From: Casuarius casuarius
Taxonomy: Eukaryota > Chordata > Aves > Casuariiformes > Casuariidae
DNA: 64,000 bases
Assembly: GCA_003342895.1 (NCBI GenBank)
Contig: PTFA01000081.1
Span: forward strand, 1-64,000
Direction: 5' to 3'
Shown piece by piece: positions 38,964 through 50,301 of this stretch. The notes beneath the pieces are model-generated. The model saw only the letters and a list, made by a program, of their open reading frames with translations, did not search any database and was not told the DNA's origin. Positions within the stretch are counted from its first letter, which is position 1, and every line of letters starts with the position of its first letter. Made by a program: the position numbers and the translations under genes.

Positions 38964-41900
38964 TCCATGGTTACACACTATAGCTCCAGTGGTTGCCTTA
39001 ACTATGGAGCATTGATTTAACAAAAGCAAGACATATAGCTGAAACTGTCAGGTATACTAATCAGACACTTGTCTACACCAGATATTTTCAGAAATCTTTC
39101 CTTTGCAAGGGTTTTAAACACAGAATGATTACCTGCAAAATGCTTCCTGAAAGGTATTTCTGAACAACCTCAAGAAACAGCACCAGCCAAAGTATACTGA
39201 TTCAGATAGCTCTAGCTGATGCAGATCAAACTTTAATTCCAAAGCATAGTACCTCAGGTTTCATATAGAAGGTATTAAACAAATGAACTTAACCCATATT
39301 TACACTGATGAAACAACAGCAGATCTGGCCTAGGGACTACACTGACCATTTCCTTCCTATGCAGTAAAATCACATTTTACTGTAAATTCTGTTTTTCAGT
39401 ATAAGAACATTACTTCCTCCATCGATATTTTATCTGCACTATATATTCTAGAATAAATAGTTTTTCCAATTTAAGAGCACAAGAAAGACATGTTGTTGAA
39501 CAGCAGTCAGATCATGATAGCCTAACTGGGGGGGTGTACACTATGCCAAGCAGGTGGTCTTTGTCCTTCAAGAACAGCATAATTAGAATTGTTTTAATGA
39601 TAGAATAACTGAAAGAAGTCATGACAAAAGAAATCTTTGAATTAAAAATAACTCATGCTGAGGCAAGCTAAATGCAACAAAAGCACCTGATATGCAGCAA
39701 CAAGTGTAGTGATCCTGACCCATGACTATGTAGCCTTCAATGATTAATAAAGTTGAAATCTCTACAAGTCAACAACTTTGTGTGTCTCCCTTAAGAAAAC
39801 CAACTGATCCTTAGCTGGGAAACTAAAGAGGACCCAACAGATGATCCTGATATAACAGAGGAGTAGGTTTATTTCAGCTTTCTCAAAAGACTAAGGCTTA
39901 ATTCGTTTTAGTTGTCATAGGTTTCACAACTCTCAGTCCTGATCATCACTTTCAAGCTGCTTCCCCACGAAAGCTACCCCACAGTAAGTACTATGTACAA
40001 AGTACTATGGAAGTCTTCCAAGAGTATTGGAGAGGTCAGGTAAGAAACATACAAAGAGTGTTTCTTCTGTGTATGAAAATTACACCTCTAATGTCTTAAT
40101 ATGTTTGCTGACTGAGCATGGGCTTTCCAGACCTGTATTTAAAGAGACATCTATATCATATTTTGCAAGACATGAGCTTATCTGCCATGATCCAAACAAG
40201 GCTGAAGGAAAACAGCTATAGCTGTGATGTTGTGCCTGCGATAATAAGCTATATTATGCATATTAATTCAGGTTCAGCATTGACGTAATACAGCTGCAGA
40301 TTCTAGTTTGGTCTGGCTTTGTTCTCATTCTCACATATTCCCCAGAAGCAAACAGCCTGGTGACCCTGGACACAGCATAGACACGATACACACCAAACCC
40401 ATTATTCAGAGGTATTTTGATTTTTTGCTGTCTGAAGAGTGGCTACTGTACTGTTTGCTAGGTACTGTACTGTTTGCTGTGGATGCACCTGTCCAAAGAA
40501 AAAATATATTTGGTTATCACTGAGTAAGTCTAGCATTCAGGAGACTTGATCTCAATTCCTGACTCAACCACTGTCATCTTTACGCCAGTAATGAGTCCTT
40601 GTGCCATGGAACAGTGGGTCTTCCATGAGGGCTCCATGGAGCACCGAAGCCTGTGGGGAAGCATGTCAGTGGCTTTGTGCAGCACCATGGCACCTTTCTC
40701 TTCAAGACCCTAAATTTCAGAAATGATTGATCACAAAACGGAAGAAAGAGAGTGGTATGGTGCTGCAACTGCTAGTGCTATCATTGATGAGTGTGAAGAA
40801 GAAGCCAGATAAGTGAAAATCAGGCAATGCAAGTTCACTTGACAGTCAGTCTTGTGTATTGTGCACCGTATTTTATGCATCCTGCTTTAGGCTGAATATT
40901 TATTTTTCATCGGTCCTTGAATACGTGTGATTTAAACTTTTTTTCTCCTTGCTTGCTATTTACTTTTCGTTTAGAGGTATGCATGTCTTCTGTCAGTCAA
41001 TTTAAGTCAACTCACAGTAGTCTCAGACACAGCATGAAAGGAGTTCATTTCTTCACTTCGGAGTTAAAATCTTTTTGACTAGTGTATATTTAAAATAATT
41101 TGGGGATTTTAGTACTAGTTTTGGAATAATTTGTTCCCTGAGGTTGTTGAAATTAATTACACTATTAATTACTGGCATAATTATAATTACTTATTGAAAC
41201 AACTCCTGTAACTTAGTTGAGAATAGTCTCTTTCCCTCTACTCTCTGAAACAGTCCATTCCAAAAAGTAGTACTTTAAGCCATTGATAATTTTGTCCACC
41301 AAGCACTGCCTTCTCAAATAGCTGAATTTACCCTTTATTAAACGTTTTAAAATAATCTAGTGTTTCATATCAAATCATTAGATCACTGGGGCAGTTCATT
41401 TTACTCGCAAAGTATGAGTACTACAGAACAACAGAGTTGTTTGAGACCCTATTTTGTAAAATTAAAATGTCAGCAAAGCAATCTATTAACACTCTTGCAT
41501 CAGAAATGTAGTAGGAATTTAGGGTTTAGGAATTTAGCTACAGAAAACACTACTAACTAATATACCATATACAGCATTTTTTTAGCTAAGCAAGTGTTCA
41601 GTTGAGAGTATATTTAGAGGAATGAAAAATGCATATGAAGTATTTCTAGTATTCAGAACACAAGTAAAATTCAATCTACAAGACCTATGGAGAGAAAGCT
41701 CTGAAACCAAACTACTGATTATTTCTACTGCTTAGAAATAAAATAACCAGCAGATACAGCCATATTCTGTGTAGTTACAAGACATCTGTGACTGAGCAGT
41801 ACTACAGATTGTGGGTGCAGGTAAGTGGTATAGCGGCAAGTTCACCTCACAATCCTATCCTACACAGACAGTTCCTCTGAAATAACCCCACTGGCACTGG

Positions 41901-44900
41901 ATTTGTGTAGGTTATTTCAGAATATTTCATTAATCAAATGCATGTTATCTGATACGCAGCTTATATGCATGAAAATATGATGGTCACATGATAGGTGTTA
42001 CCCGGCTCTGAAGTTTACTATAATCACACAGTAACATCACTGAATATTCCAAATGAAGACATATCACTAGAACCATAATGAATCCAGTTAGGCTTTCTCT
42101 GAATGGATTTTGAAGACTGATTCCTGCTGTTCTGCTCTGGGGTTTCATAGGAATTTATGTTCCAGTTGCTTTTGTGCATATTCAAATTCAAAAAATTTTT
42201 CAAGCTGATTATGACACAAAACGTAAGAGCAAAATCCCGCCAGTTTTCACTAGTGGTTGGGAGATCCACTGCTAAGTAAATAGCTTTATGAGTTAGTAAG
42301 TAAATGAAATACATCAAGATAACTATATATATATATAGTTTATTTATTCAATAATAATTCTTTAAGACAACCACTTTCTCCTCCCACTCCCTTTTTTAGG
42401 ATTGATTTTTGCCATAACATCTCTGCAAAATTATTCAGTTAACCATACTGAGAGATCAGGGGCATATAAGTATATTTGAAAACATATGTATCAGACTGTA
42501 TAACTTCTAGTCTCTAATCTTCATACATTACTTGTCTTAAATCAGAGCCAATCATAAAAACACTTTACTATACACATAGACACCTGAATAGCTTTACTTA
42601 TGTAAATAGTCACATCAAATCCAATGCAATTTCATACTCATTGGCATTTGCAGCATCAGGGCCCTAGATTTAATATTAAAGTCTACATCTTTGAATTTGC
42701 ACAGCCTGTGGCAAAATAAAAATGGAATTATGATTATTATTTTCGTAGGGCAGAGTTTTTCAAACCATTCCAAAATATGAATAGTAAAATTACTTCAAAA
42801 AACATATTTAAAAAGTTAGGGTTAAAAAATATAGCACTCCAGAGCTATGAAGTGGCAAATTTAGCTTCTGTGGCAATGGCAAGAAAATGATGAGTTGTGG
42901 GAATGATGTGACACGGAAGTCGGGACATGGAACACATAAGATGTGTACTGACAACCAACCCTCAGTTATGTTTAATTTGGGTTACCTCTATTGTAGATTA
43001 ATTGCTTGGACAGTTTGAGTCTGGAAGGACTTACTAGCTGAGGTGCAACACGATCTAAACATAGCAATTCTGTATCAAGGCTCTGCATGCCAACTGCTTT
43101 GAGGGATTACCTGAGAAATCTGAGCTGTTTTCTAAAGAGCCACATAGTTCTAGAAATGGGCAGCACAATTAATCCTCCAGAAACAAAAGTGATGTAGCAT
43201 GATGCAAACAGTTAAGTGGGTCTGCTGGAGATAGCCTGCATCCAGCAGCACCACTGCTGAGCAGATGAAGCAGTGCTGGACCTGAGTGACATCAGGAGGA
43301 AATATCTGTACCAAATTCCTCTCCATATCCTGTAGCACCTTATTTATCAGTGGTTTGGTGTTTTCTGTTATCAGGGTATCCTAGCTCTTTATTTTTCAAA
43401 TGGAAATTTGACAATGGGGTCATTTCAGTGTATTGCCCTGGTGTCTAAACAGCTGTTGCTGGAGGCAAGAGAAGCAGGTGGAAGGCAAATGGTCTTTAAG
43501 TGTAGACAAATTGTCCATTTCTGCTATAAAAGATAACACCTGTTGGTGTCCCATTTGCTAATGAGGTCTGTGCTGCAGATCTCTCTCTCCCTTTTCCTGT
43601 TAGAGGCCCCATGCCAAGATCAAGCTAGTTAACTTTAAATTCTGCTAGCTGAATTTAAAAACTATTTTAATGAGCATTGTAATTATAAAGCCCAATTTTA
43701 AAAACTAGAAATGCTACTTAATCCATATAAGTGCATCCTGAGGTTGGTTTGGATTTTTGCATAAGACTTCTGCCAGCTAAATACAGTGATAGTAACACTT
43801 AAAGAAACTTGCAGAAACTTCTGTTTTACAAATTTCAGTACAAAACCTATTAAAATTCTCACTATGTCTGATTTTACTTTCTACAAATTCAAAAACCTCC
43901 TCTCACAAGTGATAATAATTAATAGGGTGCTTTGAACTTCAGTGAAAGAAAAATCATTGGGAGGCTTGAGGTAAGTAGCTTTCAAAAGCTTTGATTATTT
44001 GTCAAGGAAAGAACTGTTTGAAATATGGCTAGGAAATGGTAGACCATTACAAAGTGGCAACTGGAATTTCCAGTACATTCCTGTTTCTGTTTCTCTTCCT
44101 TTTTCTGAAATTGTATCTTCTGGCTGAATAAAGCCTTCATTAGTATTTCTCAGGTCTCCTTATATGGCAAATTATGTAATAGAAATGTGATCAAAGCTAT
44201 AAGCACCAAAAATATATTAGTACCTCTTCTTCAACAAATTCTTCTAGTGGGGATTGTTTCCACTACATAACTGAAAAAGTTGGAAATAAGTTGAATATCA
44301 GTCTAATGGTAACAGAGTATAATGATTATTTTTCTGCAGCAACTACAGTTAACTTCCTTCTCTAAATCACTTCAGTGAATACTTCAACTTAAGCAGTAAA
44401 ACTGAAGTAGTTAATAGTCTTACAGAGTACTTCAAATTTACTAACAAATTTTTCAAATCAAATTTTTTTTACTATCCCATCGACTTCTGTTTGAACTGCT
44501 TAAGTCTAAAATGTATCCATGTTGCCAGTCAGTTCTGGCAAACACGTCTGTTGACCAAAACACATTTTAAATTTACAAATACATCCTGCAGCATTTTATA
44601 AACAACTGCAGATAGCTCTTTATGGTGCATGAACATCTACAAGCCCAGGCCCAGTACCCTCATAGTTTTCCACTGACTTTTATTATCTCTATAAGCTGGT
44701 AGGAGGATACAGTAGGCAGATCCCATTCATCACAAAGACTGCAGCTCCTTTTCCCAAACACTGGAATTCCACTGTGCTTACAGGTCAGCAAATGGAAAAG
44801 CTACATATTTGTGTAGTTTAGGAAATAAGGAATATTGTTTTTATACATTTGAAATCCAGAAGTATTTAAGAAAGGACAATTCAGTTGAAAAAATTAAATT

Positions 44901-47900
44901 TGCCTAGAGGACTGAACTTGCAATGATGTTAAATGTTATTTTGAAGAAGACCAATATTAAATAATATTGTTACCATAATTAGCTGATTTCTCCAATGTTA
45001 TATTTCCTCATGATAAAAGCAGGTGAATGAGAAATTGCAGTTATCAAAATGGCTTAAAGAAAAAACAATTGGTGACTACAGAACTGGCTGTCTTACTTAG
45101 TCAGGCTTTTTATTTAACAATTAATGCCACGGGAAAGAAAGCAGCATATTCTTGACATTAGAATGCATTCGCACTATATGTAATTAAATATTTTTAAAAG
45201 AATAACTATTATTTTAGAAAGAATAATCAGAAACTACCTTTTCAAAATAGTCTAAACTCAGCACTATCACATTAAAATCAATTAGAAAACATTGCAGAAT
45301 TTACACAGTTAATCACTCAATCCCTCCACATGCAGATATCTGAAAGAATGATCTGGATCCATAAGTATTTTATGAACTTTAATTACTACTAAATTTTGGA
45401 GTGAGATTTCAGCATTCAGCAGTGGCTTAAAGCTGTGCTCACTGAAGCCAAGTTAGATCAACTCTAAATGCTTTTGAAAATTCTAACCTTTTTATATGAA
45501 AAGAAATGTGACTTAACATGGCAATGCATTGTATCTATCATGACATGCAAACAAACATGAAAAACCTAGGCATTCAGCTGAGAACACTTTGTCTCGATAC
45601 CAGGGATCTTTGGTTTAAAGATACATATTTATATACCGCCCAGCACTGGGAGTAAATGCTTTTTTTGCTTTCACTAGGATTTCAGTGACAGTAACTCAAT
45701 GAAATATCAGAAATATTAATATGCACAAAATGACTAGCAACTGTGGAATGATACATATTAGAATTGTCAATCCAGACTGATACACAGCTGCCCCAGATAG
45801 AAAACTGTTACAGAACTCAGGGATAACCTGCACCCTTTGATCTGTCAGGCCTTTGGAAGCAAGTTTTCTAATGGAAATATAGACCCCTGGAAGAAAAACA
45901 GTAACTTGGAGAAAATGGGATAACTAGTGAAAGTTCAGCCGGATCCATGTCTGAAAAGTTAAATTCTTTCATCTACTTTTTATTTTCTATTTATCAGAAA
46001 GATAAAATGATTGCACAATTATTTCTTAATGTCACGTCTTGATAAAAGGTGGTTCATGGGTCAAAACATTAGCAAATTCTGTACTCACTTTGACCTATTT
46101 TTAAATTTTCTTTAGAGAAGTTAATAAGGTCATTTCTGTTACAGAATTGGAAAAATAGAGTTGAACTGGTTTTGAAGAAACTTTAACTAAACCAGACATC
46201 TTACTCTATCTTCTCAAAGTGTCAGACATGAAGGTCAGCTGAGCAGAACAGTGAGAATTCATGCTAAGAAGCTCCTAGAAGTAACTAACTAATCACTTTC
46301 CTTCTCCTGTAAACTCCATTTGTGAAGATTAAGATGCCTTTAATCTGGATGCCCAGTTTGAGAAATGTAGGTCTCAGTCTGGGAACCCAAACAGGGAAGT
46401 ATCCAAAGTTACTGCATATCACAGAAAGCTGGTCCTAACAATTTAGAGAAACCAGCAAGACTAAGGAGCCAGCTGCAGTGGGAAATTCATTAATCCAGGG
46501 TAAAGCAAGTTGACTTTGCAGCACTCTTACCAAACATTAGAACATATAAACTGATTTAATTTATCAGCCCAGATGTCTGCCTAGGCCAGAGCAGATAGTA
46601 GCAGAATATGAACTCCGCAGTAGACAGATGTGAGATAATCACCTTCCATACTAAGCCTCAGTCTCATTGCAAAACATAGATTGGCTTAAACCATGATATA
46701 GAAAATAATGCTGAGTACAACAGGCTAGTACAAATTCTAAGAGTTTAGAAGGGCTGAAAACAACTCACATGTATATATGCAAATGAGGAGAAGAATGGCA
46801 CTTAAATTTTTTGAAAAAAATTATTCAGTATCAGACAAGATTTAGGAAGAAACTTCATTCTTAGAATCACCTTTTTATAACTGCATATTACAGTTTTTCC
46901 GACATCTTTCCCTGACACTGACCCTCTCAAAGACAAGATACTGAATTAAACCAGTAAAGAATGATCCATAACGGTAATCTCTGTGTTGCTATGAAGCTTG
47001 GATAAATGACTTTTAATCCCTCTGTACCTCAGTTTTGTCGTTTTAAAATTAGAGATAAAAATCGGTATTTCAAGATGGGAACATGAGATTTAGTTATTAT
47101 TTGTGTGTTCTGATCTAGGAATTAAAACAGTAAGTTGTAAAAATGCAACAGCAAGCATAATATAGTCATATTGGCTAAATTGATTTATATGGTTTGATAA
47201 CGTTCAGCCCCACTGTAATGTATTTGTTCTGCTCGCATCCATACATAAAACATTTAAACTGTGTGACATATGGGTTCCAGCGATAGATTCCTGGATGTCC
47301 TGAAGACAGATCCAGGACTGACATATCATGAAGACATAGTAAGTAGCCAGAGTACACCATGAACAAGAACATTCCCTAATCACACTATGTGCATGTAAAA
47401 CAGTGTCAGAAACCAACTTTTAGGAAAAAACATTTTTTTTCCAGAGTCAACCTTCCAACCTCTTTCTTAAAAGTGGACCAAAATTCCAGGTTTTTTTCCC
47501 TCAGTTTTCCCAAGCCCTACTGATCTCTGAAACTTTTGTGTGTTTTTCCTATCATTCTGGCTCTTTGCATTTTTCATTTCTCATTTGGTTTCTCCAAAGC
47601 AGCAGGATCCACAAATTAAAGTTGCAAAATGGCCAGACAGGCATTGTAATGTTTAAATAGATATGTATCAAGAATATGCAACAAAACATGACTTCAGCAC
47701 AAGCTCAAGGAGCCAACACATTTATGGGGAAATCACTGAACTGCTAGCTGTAACAGTTAAATGTGAAAAAGTTCAGGACATGGTTAAAAATAAAATGCCA
47801 ATGCTATAACACTACAGGTTTAAATAATATGGCAGGGAACACAGTATAAAAATAAGTTTAAACAAGTTTTCATTTAAACCAGAAATAGTAGAAATGTTTT

Positions 47901-48501
47901 ATGTTGAAGAAAGTTTTTGACAAAAACATAGGAATAGGTGGATGAAGTAGGTAGGGTAGCTGACAAAATCAAATAGCCACTGGAGTTCGTTTCCTGTTTC
48001 ACGGTGCAGTCGGAGCTGACTAGCTGTGTTTAGTGTAGTGTTGCACCACAGAGCACATGAAAAAATCACCTACTTCATGGACAAGTTTAGTGTATAATAA
48101 GCTACCTAGTGTGAGTTCAGGGGTTCACATACAGCACACATGAAAACAGATAGGGAGGTCAAAAGCCTTATGGACGACCCATTTAGACATAGCCTGTGGT
48201 ATTGTCTTCCAGAGCACAACAGCATTTTACATATTTATCACCTTTTTTCATCTTAAATGGTCCAAAAATACAAAGTCAGTTCTATATATAATGCATCTTG
48301 ATTCTACATGCAGCCACTTCTGAGGCAGAGAAGGAGGAGGCACATACACAGCAGCCAACACAACAGGCTAGAAAAAGGAACTTTTGGTCAAGAGACTCAG
48401 AGTTCATGTGCGGTGCCATGGGATATTAAATCTTCGCAAAGACCATCATTATCTTAGTTTCATCCTTGAGATGTTAGTGTCCCTAACTTTCATAAATTAG
48501 T

Positions 48502-48513
48502 GGGGGGGGGGGG
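48502..48513 (+). repeat. G12 homopolymer
   Basis: Twelve consecutive G on the plus strand just left of the CpG island, in AGBL4 intron 1. One of several long G/C runs in this area. Confidence 0.9.
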
Positions 48514-49437
48514 CTTTTATTTTCATGTGGGATGGAAAAAACGTTAATTTTGTTTTATTACAATAGGAAAGACCCCTGTAGCTTGTTATCATTCATGAAG
48601 AAACACCGAACTTCAGTTTCACCCACAAACTTTTCTTCACAGGCACAGTTAGAGTCATTAATACCTCGTGACTAGGGGGGACCTTCGCTAAGGAGACCCC
48701 GACAGAGCAGCGTGCGTGGCGGGAACCCGAGGTGTGCAACGCATGGTCCCCCACGGCCTCGAGGCTCTTCACGCAGAGGCACAGGACGGGGAGCACCCGC
48801 AGGTCAGCCCCCACGCCACCAGCCTTGCGGTGCCCTTTCAGTTCCAGCCCTGTGTCTTCACATCTCTTTTTTTTTTTCCCTAAATATGGGCTGATTCTGG
48901 TTTCTTGCGTGAGGGGGATTCCTGCCCGCCAGGGTTTCGCTCGGCTCTTGGCCACCACCGCCTTGCCCTGGTGCGAAAAGGAGGCCGCTCAGGGCAGCCC
49001 ACCGTCACCGGCCTTCCGCCGCACAGGGGTCCCCCATGCTCCCCTGCGGGGCGAGGGGGGCTCCTGCCCCTCCTGCCCCCCTGCGACGGGGCCGCCCTCC
49101 CCTCCACCAGGCCTGGAGCGCCGGGGCACTCTTCCCCCAGCTCCCCGCGGCCGCTTGCCCCCCGGAAGACGATCCTCGCCCCCCAGGGCCGGGGCCTTCC
49201 CGCGCCCCGCAGCGGCGGCGCAGAGGCGACCCCCCGGGCAGGGGGCATCGCCCCGGGCCCCTTCCCCACCTGGGCGCCCTCAGCCCCCGGGGGCTTCCCT
49301 CCGGCCGCCCAGAGCAGGGCCCCGGCCCCGCACTCCTCCGCGAGGCCCCTCCGCTGCCAGCCGCCCCTCGCCTTCTCCCCCTGCAGAAGGGGGTCCCCCC
49401 CCGCCCGCACCCCCGGGCCACTGCGGCTGCCACTGAC

Positions 49438-49468
49438 CCGTCTCTGCCGTCTGGCTCCTCTCCGCCAT
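49438..49468 (-). CDS. AGBL4: AGBL4 (CCP6) coding exon 1, start codon to splice donor
   Basis: Read on the minus strand, the ATG at 49,468-49,466 opens MAERSQTAETG, then the exon stops one base into a glycine codon at 49,438 and is followed by the donor GTCAGT. This resembles the known short N-terminus of vertebrate CCP6 (recalled from family knowledge), and the phase (1) fits exon 2 exactly. The start has a strong Kozak context, A at -3 and G at +4. An in-frame ATG four codons upstream (49,480-49,478) would add MTTN; the downstream ATG is preferred because it matches the family start. The exon lies in a CpG island about 55 bases downstream of an RFX X-box. The tail encoded here is short and poorly conserved; no catalytic residue is in it. 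The mRNA 5' end is not determined. Confidence 0.87.
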
Positions 49469-49472
49469 GTTT
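49461..49472 (-). promoter_or_regulatory. YY1-like motif overlapping the AGBL4 start codon
   Basis: On the minus strand the start-codon context AAACATGGCGGA matches the core ATGGCGG of the YY1 site. In TATA-less promoters this motif often lies just downstream of the transcription start and can include the initiator codon. If used that way here, the AGBL4 5' UTR would be short. The same bases are also simply a good Kozak context, so the call is tentative. Confidence 0.4.
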
Positions 49473-49522
49473 GTTGTCATCCCTCCCCCCCCCCCCCCAC
49501 CGGAGCGAGACGCTGCCTGGGC

Positions 49523-49536
49523 GTCGCCATAGCAAC
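49523..49536. promoter_or_regulatory. RFX X-box motif in the AGBL4 promoter
   Basis: The 14-base sequence GTCGCCATAGCAAC fits the X-box consensus GTNRCC-N(0-3)-RGYAAC at every position with a two-base spacer. It lies 55 bases upstream of the AGBL4 start codon. RFX-family factors bind such boxes in promoters of ciliary genes, and CCP6 acts on axonemal and basal-body tubulin, so motif, position and gene function agree. Binding itself is inferred. Confidence 0.8.
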
Positions 49537-49538
49537 AC

Positions 49539-49545
49539 ACGTCAC
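49539..49545 (-). promoter_or_regulatory. CRE-like half site
   Basis: ACGTCAC on the plus strand (GTGACGT on the minus strand) contains the TGACG half of the CREB/ATF site, three bases from the X-box. CRE half sites are common in CpG-island promoters. The match is short and functional use is inferred from position only. Confidence 0.4.
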
Positions 49546-49768
49546 CGCTAGGGGATCCCAAGCTCCCCCCCCCCCCACGCCCGCAGGCCGCCGCTGCGCC
49601 GGCGGGAGGGGCGGGGCCGCCCGCGGAGCGCCCTGCCGGGGCCCCCGCGAGCCCGGGACAGGGGTGCGCGGTGTCCGCACCCACCGCGGCGCCGGGGCCG
49701 ACGGGGCCCTGCCGGCGGGGAAGGGAGGGGAGGATAAGGAGCCCGCCGCGTGCGCGGAGCGGCGCTGC

Positions 49769-49828
49769 GTGAGGGGCGGGAGCAGCGCTGCGTGAGGGGC
49801 GGGAGGCGGCCGCCCGTGAGGGGCGGGA
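49769..49828 (+). promoter_or_regulatory. Triplicated GC box (Sp/KLF-type sites)
   Basis: The 13-base word GTGAGGGGCGGGA occurs three times, at 49,769-49,781, 49,792-49,804 and 49,816-49,828, with spacings of 23 and 24 bases. Each contains GGGGCGGG, the Sp1/KLF core. The first two copies share a longer flank (GCGCTGC before the word), so they arose by local tandem duplication. They sit about 300-360 bases upstream of the AGBL4 start and could serve either direction of transcription. Confidence 0.65.
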
Positions 49829-50149
49829 AGCGGGAGAGAGCGGGCCGCCGCCGCCGCCTCGCGCTGCTGCCGTTGGCGGCGGTTGCTCGCCCGAGGCGGG
49901 GCGGGCTCGCTGCGCCCTCCCCGCGCACAGCCACAGCCACGGCCGGGGGGGCTGTCACCGGGTGTGACGCCCGCCCGTGGCAGTGACAGAGCTGCGGGGG
50001 GCAGAGGCGGCTTGTGGGGGGGGAAGGGGCTCGGGCATCCCTCCCGCGCCAGGTTTGCAGCCCCCCACGCTGAGGTGGAGCCGGGCGTTTCGGGGAGGGA
50101 GGCAGCCCCTGGGCGCAGTCGTCCCTGCGTGGCTGCCTCGCCCCATGCC

Positions 50150-50301
50150 CAGGCTCAGCAGGTGAGCTCTGATGGTGTGGCAGTCACGGCCGTTTATTTA
50201 TTTATTTCTTATTTATCCATTGAGGCAGCTCAGTGGGGAGGTTCATTACTGCGTGTGAGTGTCGCCCGTCTGTCTCCTTCCCCCAGACCTAGCAGGTGAG
50301 T
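50150..50301 (+). promoter_or_regulatory. Two consensus plus-strand splice donors at the island edge
   Basis: CAG|GTGAGC (exon end 50,161) and CAG|GTGAGT (exon end 50,295) are strong U1-type donor sites on the plus strand, pointing away from AGBL4. They lie at the right edge of the CpG island, where a divergent transcript starting in the island would have its first exon. No conserved coding frame leads into either site, so a non-coding divergent RNA is the most likely product. This is inferred from motif and position alone. Confidence 0.35.

Larger units (their letters stand above)
29023..49437 (-). other. AGBL4: AGBL4 intron 1 (about 20.4 kb)
   Basis: The span between the two AGBL4 coding exons starts with GTCAGT and ends with CAACAG on the minus strand. 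It contains the assembly gap, a CpG-rich LTR-like patch near 34.0-34.35 kb, a 34-bp tandem duplication at 32.4 kb, a purine tract at 38.9 kb, a 12-base G run at 48.5 kb and scattered A/T homopolymers. I see no further coding exon on either strand. Long first introns are typical of this gene in other vertebrates. Non-coding first exons or alternative exons cannot be excluded by eye. Confidence 0.85.
48660..50300. promoter_or_regulatory. AGBL4: CpG island, AGBL4 promoter region
   Basis: The base composition switches abruptly from AT-rich to strongly GC-rich with dense CpG from about 48.66 kb, peaks between 48.9 and 50.15 kb and fades by 50.3 kb. AGBL4 exon 1 lies inside it, reading leftwards. 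No TATA box is evident, as is usual for CpG-island promoters. The island extends roughly 0.8 kb on each side of the start codon, so it covers the start of intron 1 as well as the upstream side. Many long open frames exist here on both strands, but they are a by-product of the low stop-codon frequency in GC-rich DNA. Confidence 0.9.

Noticed and set aside
41815..41830. GCAGGTAAGT, a perfect-looking plus-strand splice donor
   Set aside because: Isolated motif inside intron 1, antisense to AGBL4, with no open frame or acceptor partner; such motifs occur by chance.
42321..42340. 20-bp palindrome AACTATATATATATATAGTT
   Set aside because: A TA microsatellite is self-complementary by nature; no further structure around it.
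48593..48958. Minus-strand 121-residue frame at the left edge of the CpG island
   Set aside because: Lies in intron 1 just inside the island; no family recognised, and the start falls in a region of many open frames.
48905..49795. Long plus-strand open frames in the CpG island (up to 296 residues)
   Set aside because: Proline/arginine/glycine-rich low-complexity translation, several overlapping frames open at once on both strands, no recognisable domain. This is what GC-rich DNA with few stop codons produces.
49005..49958. Minus-strand frames of 130-177 residues in the CpG island
   Set aside because: Same composition effect. Only the short stretch from 49,468 to 49,438 is supported, by similarity to CCP6 and by a phase-matched splice donor.
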